From NCBI RefSeq assembly GCF_000372725.1, contig NW_005198091.1, positions 62,001 through 126,000 of the forward strand: a DNA stretch of 64,000 nucleotides, written 5' to 3'. Position numbers and translations under genes: made by a program. This document shows positions 1 to 8,856 of the stretch, one piece after another. How positions within the stretch are numbered: position 1 is the stretch's first letter; each line of letters starts with the position of its first letter. The DNA comes from Emiliania huxleyi CCMP1516 (taxonomy: Eukaryota > Haptophyta > Isochrysidales > Noelaerhabdaceae). Under the pieces are notes generated by a model. It worked only from the letters and a program-made list of their open reading frames with translations. It made no database searches and was not told where the DNA came from.

Positions 1-471
1 GTGTGGGGTCTAGTGAGGTGTCTACGGACGCCCTCCTCACGGGCTAGCTGCCTGCGGCTAGCCCTTCTCGCACTCACAGGCAATGACAATCCAATGTATG
101 AGTGTATGCAAGGAGCAAGCAGAGGCGCGTGTGCTGATTCTAGATCGCACGCCGTGGCATATGACTTGGGAGGCGTGCGACCTCAGCGCACCCGTCGTAA
201 GGTCGGCGGGCGCGCGTGTCAGCGAGAGAGTTGCGGGCGGAGCCATACCCGACTTTTAGAGGAAGAGCCCCGCGCCACGGTTGCCAGCCGTGCCTTCGCG
301 GGAGCCGCCCCTCGAGCCGCGTCTCGTCGCCACCGTCCCTGAGTGCGTCCCGCCTTGGCGGCACACACTTCTAGCGACCTGTCTCCAGAATGACCCTCAA
401 AAAAAGGAAAAAATATTCGCGCGCCGCGGAACTCTGACCCCCCGGCTTGGGACTCCCTCGCTCTCGGCGCG
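1..471. other. Intergenic / 5' flank, no gene recognised
   Basis: The reading frames here are short and arginine-rich, as expected from GC-rich non-coding DNA, and none shows a domain. The last 100 bases include an A-rich patch around 395-415, just upstream of the SURP gene start, and may be its promoter or 5' UTR. No TATA-like or other defined element can be supported. Confidence 0.5.
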
Positions 472-2723
472 ATGCCCATCGACCAGGCGGTGATCGAGAA
501 GCTGGCCAAGTACGTGGCGCAGGCGAACGACCAGATGGAGGCCGCCGTGCGCGAGCGCCAGCGCGGCAACCCTCAGTTCGCCTTCCTGTTCGGTGGCGAG
601 GGCGCCAAGTACTACCGAGAGTGCCTCCAGCGGTTCAGAATGGAAGCGGCGGGGAGCGGCGCGGGCGACAAGCCGCCCCCGGAGAAGAGCTCGCTCGGTG
701 GTGGCGGCTGGGGACCGCCGTCAGGGCACGCGTCGAACGGCGCATCAGGTCGTGCCGCGCCGGGAGGCGCTCACCCCTCGGATGGCCATGCCCGCGATGT
801 CCGTCGGGACGCGTCCTCCGCGCACATGGGAGGTTACTGCGGCGGTGGCCGCGGTGGCGACAGTGGCGGCGGCGGCTGGGGTCACCAGGGCTACGGCGCA
901 GCCCCGGTCAGCGGCGGTCCAGGTTGCGCGAGTAGCACCGGTGCGGCCCGCCAAGATGGGGGCGCGGGAGGGATGCATCATCCGAGTGTGCCGCCGTCAG
1001 GCCGCGCCCCCCTGGCCCCTGCCCACGGCTGCGGCGCTCCGCCCCCGTACCGCGACAGTTCCTGTGGCAGTGGCCGCGGCGCGGGTCCGGGCGTGTGCGG
1101 GGGAGCAGGCGGTGGCGGAGGAGGCGGCGGAGGCGGACCCGGCGGGGGCCACAGCGGCGGTCACGGCGGAGGAGACGACCCGAACCTGCCGCGCATCCTC
1201 GAGCTGCTCGAGCGGCGGGACGAGCTCCGCTCGCGGCGCGAGTGGGCCGAGGCGGACCGACTCAAGGAGGAGCTCTTCGCGCTCAACGTGCGGATGGACG
1301 ACCGGAACAAGACGTGGTGCATCAAGCCGCCCGGAGGTGACGGCAGCAGCGCGCCGTCCGCGGGAGCACACCCGTGCGGCGGCGCGCCCCCCGCCGCGCC
1401 GCCTCGGCGGCCGACGCACGACTACGTCCGAGCGTCCGATGACCGCGCGCGGCTCTCTGCGTCGGACGAGGCTGCGATCCACGAGCTCCTAGCGCGCCGC
1501 CTCTCCGCAAAGATAGCGCGCGAGTTTGACACGGCCGACGCGGTGCGCGACGAGCTGCGCAAGGTCGGCGTCGAGGTGATTGACCGAGACAAGCTCTGGC
1601 GCGTCGTCCGGCCGCAAGCGCTCCCCTCCGCCGCCGCGCCCCACCCGCCGCCGCGCCCTGCGGCCATACCCGCAGCCCCACCAGGCGGCGACAGGGGCGG
1701 GGGCGTCCTGCCCGCGCTGGTGCCGGGCGTGCCGTACGAGCAGCAGCACGACTACAGGTGCAGCTCCGACCCGGCGGAGCTGCGGCAGGTTGACCTGGGA
1801 GGCGTGCACGAGCTGCTCGCCCGCCGGCTGGCCGCAAAGAAGGGGAGGCAGTACGAGCTCGCAGACGAGATGCGGCTCGCCCTGCGCGAGCGCTACGCCG
1901 TCGAGGTGTTTGATCGCGACAAGTTGTGGCGCGTCGTGCCCCCCTCGGCCGGGGGCGGCGCCGCCGGGGCCAGCGAGTGGCAGCGAGCCGCGCCGCTAGC
2001 CCCGTCGGGCGGGGGCGGGGGCGGGGGGGTGTACGTGCCGCGCGGGCCGCCGCGAGTAGACGCCGTAGCTCCGCCCGTAGCGGGTCCGTTTGGTGGCGCC
2101 CCCGCGCGGCCGCCGGTGCGGCACGGGTACTCACGCGAGCCGGGCGACACCGCGTGGGTCGACATGAGCCGACTGGACGCGCTGCTCTCCGAGCGGATGG
2201 CGTCCAAGTTCGCGCGCGACTTTGCGCGGGCCGACGAGCTGCGCGAAGTGATTAAGCGAGAGCTCGGCGTCGAGGTGGCGCACACGCCGCCGCGCGCGCC
2301 CGCCGCCCCGCCGCTCGCTTGCGCTGTCGCCGTCGCCCCCAGCCGCAGACCCATCACCGCGATCGGGCAGAGCCCCACACGCGCGCCACACTTGCGCCGC
2401 GGCCCCGTGCACCCCCTCCCTGAGACTGTCGCCCGCGCGCTGGCCCCCGGAAGGTGCACGACAGCCAAAAGACGTGGCGCGTGGCGTGGACGTCCGCCGG
2501 CCCTCCGCAGAACGGAGGCCCGGGAGGCAGCCTTGGCTGGGGCGGCGCGCCCTTCCAGCCGCCGCGTGCGCCTCCGCCGCGAGGCTCCTTCACCGTCCAG
2601 CCCTCGGGCTTCGACGGCGACTTTGCAGATCTCAAAGACTCGCGCCGCCGTGACCGCGGGAAGGACCGCTCGCGCTCGCGCTCCAGGTCGCGCTCGAGCT
2701 CGCGAGACCGCCGCCGGCGGTGA
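472..2723 (+). CDS. SURP-domain / CysRS-like repeat / RS-domain protein
   Basis: Probably a nuclear pre-mRNA processing protein. Exons 472-2274 and 2454-2723 give 690 residues. Residues 1-60 form a SURP (SWAP) module ending in the FAFLFGGEGAKYYREC block typical of that fold. A Gly-rich linker follows. Then come four repeats of about 45 residues (near 240, 333, 444 and 566) with the pattern LLxRR..AR..F..AD.LRDEL..x.V...D....W. This resembles the C-terminal helical region of cysteinyl-tRNA synthetase. The tail is an RS domain (SRSRSRSRSSSRDRRRR). The fourth repeat is split by the intron; splicing GAG|gtggcg...ggaag|GTG restores GVE-VHDSQKTWRV, which decides the model. No catalytic synthetase motifs (HIGH, KMSKS) are present, so it is not an enzyme. 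The architecture is unusual; the function is inference. Confidence 0.82.
2275..2453 (+). other. Intron (GT-AG) in the SURP/RS gene
   Basis: Of 179 bases, with donor gtggcg and acceptor ggaag. The frame stays open across it, so reading straight through gives a plausible but wrong 751-residue product that loses the end of repeat four and the RS tail. Removing it shifts frame and restores both. Confidence 0.8.
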
Positions 2724-3300
2724 CTAGGGTGGTGATGTCGTCGGGGCCGTAGCCGAACAGTCATCAGCCACCGTCGTCGACGGCTCTGATTCCCTGCGCT
2801 ACACGATGGCGACGCGCAGGGCGAGCTTTGCGCCAGCCGTGGAGGCTCGCGCGCAGGAGCCTCACGGGAGAGCGTCGACGTTCGACACCCTCCTGTGGCG
2901 ACCCACCGCGCATTTGACGCGGGCCAACGATTAGGGCACGGCGCGTCCGAGAGCGTCACTTTAGTCCCGACCCTGTCTCTTGCCAAGAGCGCCGCGCGCG
3001 GCACGCGCATTCGCCATACATTCCAGGGCTTGCGCGCGAGCGCCGAGCCCGAGGGCGGCATGCGATGGGGGCTCCAGCCGGGCGAGCGAACAGGTAGATC
3101 TGGGCCGCGTATCTTTCCTTTCAAAAAGTCGCCGATCCGCGTTTCCCTGCCCACCCTCGCTGCGCCGTGCGCGCCGCTGGGCGGCTGGGGCCCTCCCCCC
3201 GTCGCTACCTCGTCCAGCGTGCAGCGAGCTCTGCCAGCGCCATTTGCTCTCTCGTCTCTGGCCTCTCTCGAGCAACTCTATCGACTACGCGGCACTACCC
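2724..3300. other. Intergenic region, no gene recognised
   Basis: Lies between the 3' ends of convergent genes. Long open frames on both strands are Arg/Ala-rich, disagree with each other and show no domain. It presumably holds the two 3' UTRs. Confidence 0.5.
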
Positions 3301-4191
3301 TCACTGCCACGGCTCGCCGCGCATTTCGTCAGGAATCGTCGCGCCGCCAGGAGGGTCGCTCCCTACCCACTGCTGGAGGTCCATCGGCTCAGTATCGGCG
3401 CCGGGACCGAGTACGCCGTCGGGCAGCGGGAGCCAGAGACCGAGGGCGAGCGCCGCCGCGCACAGCAGCGCCTCGTGCCGCGCCGCGGGCAGCCAGCGCC
3501 ACGGCCACGCGTCCCCAGAGTGAGCAAACGCGAGCCACGAGCCACGCTCGCGCCCCGTGTCGGAGAGCTCGCACGCACGCTCCCGCGTCTCCCATTCGCG
3601 CCGCGCTGCTCGTAGGGCCAGCAGCGCCGTCCCGCACACGGCGAGGACGAGCGCGAGCGGCGAGTGCAGCGGCCGCGCCGGCGCTGGCCCGTGGCTGGTG
3701 CCGCCCCAGTCGATGACACGGTCGGTCATCCGCTCGCACAGCTCAAGCTCGTCCCACTCCTCGTCGTAACACCAGCCGGTGCCGTCGAGCGAGTACCAGT
3801 TCCACGGAAGCCACGCGTGAATGAAGGATGCGGTCGGCGGCGGTGCAGCCGCAAACGGTGGGCCGCGCTCACCTGATTGAGCGCACGAGTCGGCTTCGTT
3901 GCTGGCGAGCACGGCGGCCCAGTCCTCCGCCCAGCTCCGCTGCGCCGCCGGGTCGAGATGCGGCAGCCAGGGCGCGTCGCAGGTGCAGCGCATGGTAGAC
4001 CGCGAGGGCTGACAGTCCTCGCGCGAAAGCACAACGCGGTGGCGGCAGGGTTTGGGCCCTGTTGGATAGGGAGACCAGACCGTATTGAGTAACCGGCGAA
4101 CCCGCCGGTGGCATCTCTTTCCACCCAAGAAGCCCGTTTGGAGGGATGGGCGGCAGAGTGTGCGGGCGGTGAGTGCTAGTCCTCTCATCAA
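3301..4191 (-). CDS. Hypothetical two-helix membrane protein
   Basis: A 296-residue open frame not assigned to a family. From about residue 66 the composition is convincingly coding: MRCTCDAPWLPHLDP, then a Trp/Asp-rich block (AWLPWNWYSLDGTGWCYDEE, ELCERMTDRVIDW). Two hydrophobic segments follow (HSPLALVLAVCGTALLALRA and ALLCAAALALGLWLPL). The first 60 residues are less coding-like, so the true start may be the later ATG or an upstream exon may be missing. A gtgagc-like donor sits after SCAQSG without a clear acceptor. The Cys/Trp pattern before the helices suggests an exposed domain. It is convergent with the SURP gene. Function unknown. Confidence 0.5.
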   Translation of the reverse strand: MMRGLALTARTLCRPSLQTGFLGGKRCHRRVRRLLNTVWSPYPTGPKPCRHRVVLSREDCQPSRSTMRCTCDAPWLPHLDPAAQRSWAEDWAAVLASNEADSCAQSGERGPPFAAAPPPTASFIHAWLPWNWYSLDGTGWCYDEEWDELELCERMTDRVIDWGGTSHGPAPARPLHSPLALVLAVCGTALLALRAARREWETRERACELSDTGRERGSWLAFAHSGDAWPWRWLPAARHEALLCAAALALGLWLPLPDGVLGPGADTEPMDLQQWVGSDPPGGATIPDEMRGEPWQ

Positions 4192-4624
4192 TTTAGAACG
4201 ATAAACGGGGATTGAAACGCCCCTCCCTTCTTCCCTCTCTACTAGCTGAGGGGCTCGCTAAACGCTCGCCGAGCTCCATGCTGTGCAACACCACCTCCTC
4301 ACTAATCGTCAGGGGCGCGGAGAGCGCAGTGCACTACGGTGAGGCTGCGCAGCGGGGCCTCGCCCCCTGCACCGCGCTCAGCGGCGTAGGGGAGAGGGCG
4401 GTCGGTGGCGGCGGCGGCGAGGCGCGAGGCGGTGGCGGCGGTGGTGCGGGCGGCGGGATGACAGGGGGGGCGGCGGGATTGACAGGGGAGGCGGCGGCCA
4501 CGAGCGGAGCGGCGCGAGAAGGGGGGGGGGGCGGCGGCGAGGCGCCGGCGAGCGAGGCGCCCGCGCCATCAGAGGGACGCGCCGCTGCGAGATGGAGGGC
4601 GGCGGTGACGGAGGCGAGGCGCGA

Positions 4625-4668
<44 letters not shown>

Positions 4669-5160
4669 GTCTCGGTGAGCGGCGGCGGGAGGAGGAGCAG
4701 CGGCGGTGGGAGGAGGAGCAGCGGCGGCGCTCGCTCGCTGTTGACGGGAGCGCTTTTGAGCCTGGGATCCCATGCCACTGCGACCGGCGGGCCCGGGAAC
4801 GGAGATCGCGCGCGCGCCGCCACTCACGACGCGCGCGCGATCTTCGCGGAGTCGGGTCCCCAGAGGGAAGCGGTCTTCTCGGCCGACGTCCAGCGGCGCG
4901 CAAGGAAGCAGGCGCAGCGGAGGCGGCCTAGCACCGGCTCGGCGCCGGGCGGTTGCGCTGCCCGCGAGCCGCGTCCTGAGCCTCGGCAGCGCGCTGCGCG
5001 GCGCGGCGCTCGCGCTGCTTCTGTGCCGAGAGCGGCATGATTCGCCAGCTGAAGCTCCAGACTCCTCGGTCCACGAATTCCGCTGGTCACGATTTGCGCA
5101 GGTTGAGGGGAAATTGGCGTAAGCGTCTGAAAGCAGTCTTGGGTGGTTAGCACGCTGGAC
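4192..5160. repeat. Low-complexity (GGC)n and Arg/Ala-rich region
   Basis: Contains a perfect (GGC)n run near 4626-4670, poly-G runs near 4464 and 4520, and purine-rich gaggag blocks. Both strands stay open for over 100 codons, but the products are poly-Ala, poly-Pro or Arg repeats with no domain. I regard the open frames as a by-product of GC-rich repeats. A short exon cannot be excluded. Confidence 0.55.
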
Positions 5161-5385
5161 ACAGGAGGGCGTGGGAAAAACTTTTTCTGATTTTCTGGCG
5201 GGATTGAGGATCTTCCATGCCTTTACCCCTCATCCCAATCGAGCCCGTGCCTGAGTGTATCCCCCCAAGCCGGATGGAGGCCTCGACCGGCCCTCGCGAC
5301 GAGCTCTCGAGCGGCTCGAGCAGCTCGCCACCGCCACCGCCGGGACAGAGCCCGTGAGTCTCGGTAGGTAGGTAGGTAGAAAGGT

Positions 5386-5800
5386 GAAAAGAAAGAAAGA
5401 AAGAAAACAGACACGCCAAACGAGGGATGGGACGAGGACAGGGTCCCCACCTGCACGAGCAGGATTTTGGAAGAACGATCAGGGGGACAGGTGGGGCTCT
5501 CCTGCTCCTGACAAGGGACACGACAGGCTCGCAGCGCGGTGCGCGGTGGACTCCCACAAGGTGAAAGAAAGAAAGAAAGAAAACAGACAACCCAAGGGAG
5601 GGATGGGAGGACGGCACGCCGCCACCACACAGGGATTTTAAGGAGAGGGGTGTGAAAAAGAAAGAAAGAAAGAAAACAGACAACCCAAGGGAGGGATGGG
5701 AGGACGGCACGCCGCCACCACACAGGGATTTTAAGGAGAGGAGTGTGATGCGCTAGCCGTCGCCCACCCTAGGGAGTCTGCCTCTTCCTATCTCTTTTCG
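5386..5800 (+). repeat. Cluster of three copies of a dispersed AAAG/GGGAGGG repeat
   Basis: Three units begin near 5386, 5561 and 5655. Each starts with AAAGAAAGAAAGAAAACA, followed by ACAACCCAAGGGAGGGATGG (diverged in the first). The second and third continue into CACGCCGCCACCACACAGGG and attttaaggagagg. The third extends to about 5790 with a block (gcgctagccgtcgcccaccc) that recurs at 39566. Related copies lie near 27015 (minus), 39478, 51612, 52265 and 54343. They are probably remnants of a dispersed mobile element; no coding capacity is visible. Confidence 0.75.
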
Positions 5801-6010
5801 CAGTCTCTCGCCGATTCTCGCTGCAACCTTCATGCCACCTCGCGGCCGTCCCACGAGAGGGGTGTGAGTCTCGGCAAGCTGAGCAGCTCGTTTTCTTGAA
5901 AACGATAATCCAGGTCAGCATGCACAATCTCGGATGCAGTAGCGCCCTCCGTCGCCCCGCCGGCTGACGTTCGCCGCCGCCACCGCCCCTCGGCCCCAGG
6001 CAAAAGTGGA

Positions 6011-6827
6011 ATGATGACCACCGTCGCTCTCGCGCTCCTCGAGTCGGCCCAGGCCTTCACGGCGCCCGCGATGCGCGCGCCGGCCCGCTCCACGGCGGTC
6101 ACCATGTTCGAGGAGGGCGACATCGGCGTGCTGCCGCCGCTCGGTGCGCTGCGCCCGCCTGCTTCCAGCGCGCTGCTTCGCCGGGAGTGCCCCTCCCTTC
6201 CCCGGGAGGCCGCCCGCTCAGACGGGGAGGCCACAGGCGCGCGGCCGACGCCTCCCGGCTCATGGGCGCTCAGGCGTGTACGACCCGCTCGGCCTGATCG
6301 AGACGCGTGACATGCGCCGGTACGAGATCATGGAGATCAAGCACGGCCGCGCCGCCATGCTCGGCTTCCTCCACGTCATCCACCTCGAGGCTGGCGTCCG
6401 CTTCCCGGGCTACCTGTCCGGCTCTGCGGGGCTCAAGTTCACAGACATGCCCAAGGGCTGCTTCGCCTCGCTGGAGGCGGTGCCGGCGCTCGGCTGGCTC
6501 CAGATCCTGGCGGTCGCCCTCGCGTGCGAGACCGGCTACGCCGGCCGCGCCTTCTCGGTCGTCAAGCAGACGGACGACCGCGAGCCGGGCGACATTGGCG
6601 GCGAGGGCTGGGTGCGGTACGACGACCCGGGCGAGAAGGCGTACAAGCTCAACGTCGAGCGCCAGAACGGGCGCGCGGCGATGATGGGCATCACCGGCTG
6701 CTTGGCGCACGAGATCCTCGGCGTGGACGCACTCTACCCCACCGGCGGCTTTGGCGGCGAGGCGCCGCCGGAGATCATCGACATGTACACCTCCTTCGCC
6801 AACTTCCCGTCCTTCGCCGCGGTCTAG
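6011..6827 (+). CDS. Fucoxanthin chlorophyll a/c-binding protein (LHC family)
   Basis: A thylakoid light-harvesting antenna protein of 228 residues, exons 6011-6143 and 6274-6827. The N-terminus MMTTVALALLESAQAFTAP carries the A-x-A|F signature of bipartite plastid targeting in algae with red secondary plastids. Helix A has the chlorophyll-binding EIKHGRAAM, helix B lies around GWLQILAVALACETGYA, and helix C has ERQNGRAAM. The two E-x-x-H/N-x-R motifs are the classical inter-helix ion pairs and chlorophyll ligands. Splicing CTCG|gtgcgc...ctcag|GC joins GVLPPLG to VYDPLGL, the usual FCP context. The signal peptide is short, and an acceptor-like ccccag sits just upstream, so a 5' exon is possible. 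The 3' end abuts an assembly gap. Confidence 0.92.
6144..6273 (+). other. Intron (GT-AG) in the FCP gene
   Basis: 130 bases with donor gtgcgc and acceptor gctcag. A GTG at its first base opens a frame that could be mistaken for a start; the FCP alignment shows it is intronic. Confidence 0.8.
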
Positions 6828-6865
6828 GCTGTGGGGGCACGAGGTGCGTCCTCGCCGACTCTGCC

Positions 6866-7170
6866 CCCCCCCCCCCNNNNNNNNNNNNNNNNNNNNNNNN
6901 NNNNNNNNNNNNNNNNNNNNNNNNNNNNNNNNNNNNNNNNNNNNNNNNNNNNNNNNNNNNNNNNNNNNNNNNNNNNGGGGGGGGGCAATTTTTAACCCCA
7001 CAAGTGGGTGTTTGGGGGGGGAAGGGAGCCCGCCCGAAGAAATTTTGAGAAAAAGGCCCCCCTTCCTTTCGCGAATTTTCCTTTTCTTTGGGGGGGGTTT
7101 TAAAGGGGGGGGGGACAGAAGGGGGGATTTTTCCGGGTTTTTGGCCCCCCCCCCCCCCCCCCCCCCCCGA
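6866..7170. other. Assembly gap (100 N) with low-quality flanks
   Basis: N occupies 6877-6976 exactly. Poly-C runs up to it, poly-G leaves it, and 6977-7170 is dominated by homopolymer runs (g and t stretches, then about 28 C near 7145-7168). This is typical of degraded read ends. It should not be used for annotation. Confidence 0.9.
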
Positions 7171-7629
7171 GCCCTAACCCCCCATTCGCGCTCCACTCAG
7201 GCTACACGTCGCCGCAACACGCCGCTGCGCCTTTTGCTGCGGTGATGTTGTCGCGGAGGATCGCTGCTGTGTCTGTCGAATGGGGCGGCGGGGCCACACG
7301 CCACCCGCATATAGCGTATGCGTACTTTGCATGGGAGCGCAGGACGGCGCGCTCCCGCGAGAATTTCCCTCCACTCTGCTCGGTGCGCGTTTTCATCGTT
7401 AACTGTTGTCTCTTTTTCCCCCTCACGGTCACGCCTCAGAGTTCGCCTATCGTTAGCACTACTAGTCGCCACTACAGCACCTACGGTAGGTCACCTAGCA
7501 GCTGCGCGTGCAAACGATATCACGAATGTGTATGCGTATGTGAGAGTAGAGAGACAGTGACAGTCAAACCGACAAACTCTGAAGTGTGATCTGATTTAGC
7601 ATTTAGCGAGCATCTGTGTCCACAAATTC
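7171..7629. other. Intergenic, no gene recognised
   Basis: Lies between the gap and the 3' end of the minus-strand gene at 7630. It is less GC-rich than its neighbours, with short unconvincing frames on both strands. It probably includes a 3' UTR. Confidence 0.45.
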
Positions 7630-8514
7630 CTACCTCATCAGGTCGAGTGTGGCCTCTAGTCCAGACTGCGCCCCGCCGCCGCCGCCGCCGCTCCGGGCCA
7701 GCATCTGCAGCAGCAGCACCGCCAGCGCGGCGGCGACGCCGAACGCGCCCATACTCGCCGCCTGCCCCACATCGCGCTCCGCCTCTCCCGCCGCGAAGGT
7801 CGAGCTCGGCGGGGCCGGCCTCGCCGCCGGCAACGAATCGATCTCTGCGTCGATCTCTGCCAGCAGCTTGGCCGTCAGCCACCTCTCGGCTGGGTCCACA
7901 CCAGCATCGCTCATCAACCTCGCTAAGCTGAGCTCGAGCCCGCCGTCCGCCTTGTCGCGCTGTCTGGCGGCAGCCTTGAGGGCGGGCGAGAGCACCGTCA
8001 CCACCGCACGCGACAGCGCGGGCGACGCGTCCGCCTCCTCCACCGACCCCTCCAGCCTCGCCCTTGCGAACCGGCGGGCGGCGTCCGACTCGACGACCAC
8101 CTCCTCCCAGCGGCCGCTCGCCTGCAGCGCCGCGCGGTCGTCCACGACTCGCGACCATCGCGGCGCCATGTCCTCGGCCGTCATGCTCCGAAAGCGACGG
8201 CGCACCTGCAGCTCGTCGCTCTCAAAGAGCTCCAGCGCGCGAGCGAGGGTGAGCAGGCGCTCGCCGCCGGCGACGCGCGAGGCCCTTCCCGATGGGAGCA
8301 CGCCGTCGAGCTCGCCGCAGTTCCACGCGGCGCGCACGTCCAGCTTCCGCAGCGGCGCCTGCCAAGCAGCGCCGTGTGCCGACCAGTACGCGAGCAGCTC
8401 TGCGTCGAGCGCGCCGGCCTCCGCTGCGAGCGACGCGCAGGAGCGAGGACGGAGTGCCGGCCGAGGGCCGCAGCGAGGCGCGTACGTGGCGAACAGCTGA
8501 AGCACCGCGAGCAT
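7630..8514 (-). CDS. Hypothetical protein with C-terminal membrane anchor
   Basis: Not recognised. The start ATG at 8514 gives 294 residues beginning MLAVLQLFATYAP; an upstream extension would enter the poly-G artefact near 8640-8673. The body is acidic and helical, with blocks such as DVRAAWNCGELDGVLPSGRA and LTLARALELFESDELQVRRR. It ends in a single hydrophobic helix (MGAFGVAAALAVLLLQML) followed by a Gly-rich tail, suggesting a tail-anchored protein. The hydrophobic start could be a short signal or plastid leader. It is divergent from the carbamoyl-phosphate synthase gene. The 5' flank is duplicated and degraded, so a missing upstream exon is possible. Confidence 0.55.
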   Translation of the reverse strand: MLAVLQLFATYAPRCGPRPALRPRSCASLAAEAGALDAELLAYWSAHGAAWQAPLRKLDVRAAWNCGELDGVLPSGRASRVAGGERLLTLARALELFESDELQVRRRFRSMTAEDMAPRWSRVVDDRAALQASGRWEEVVVESDAARRFARARLEGSVEEADASPALSRAVVTVLSPALKAAARQRDKADGGLELSLARLMSDAGVDPAERWLTAKLLAEIDAEIDSLPAARPAPPSSTFAAGEAERDVGQAASMGAFGVAAALAVLLLQMLARSGGGGGGAQSGLEATLDLMR

Positions 8515-8578
8515 ATGTGTGTGCAGCACAGCGACAGGACCGCTGCTGGGCAACACGCGCTGTCGCCGGGGGCCGCCT

Positions 8579-8750
8579 GGAGCTGGATTCGCGGCTACCT
8601 CTAGGTACCGGTATACCTTCGGAAGGCGCCGAGCCACTTTGTCCGGGGGGGGGGGGTCCCGGGGGGGGGGGGTAGTGGGGTGTGAGCTGTACCACACTGA
8701 GCCTGGATTCGCGGCTATACACACCCTCGGCGAAGCCTGGGCCACTTGCA
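8579..8750. other. Probable misassembly: degraded duplication around poly-G
   Basis: A segment containing ctggattcgcggct occurs at about 8582 and again at about 8703. The sequence after each is similar but much poorer in the first copy. Between them lie two long poly-G runs (8642-8672). This looks like two overlapping read ends not merged correctly. Confidence 0.6.
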
Positions 8751-8856
8751 CCTCGAGGCTGTCCGGCTCGTCGAAAATAACGTCAAAAAGAAATCCGTCG
8801 CAGGAGATGAGCCACGGGTAGACTCGGAGAGGGCTTTGCTGTTGCCGACCGACGCC

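Noticed and set aside
4212-4931. A 239-codon Ala/Gly-rich gene
   Set aside because: Dominated by (GGC)n and gaggag repeats; both strands are equally open and there is no domain or intron evidence.
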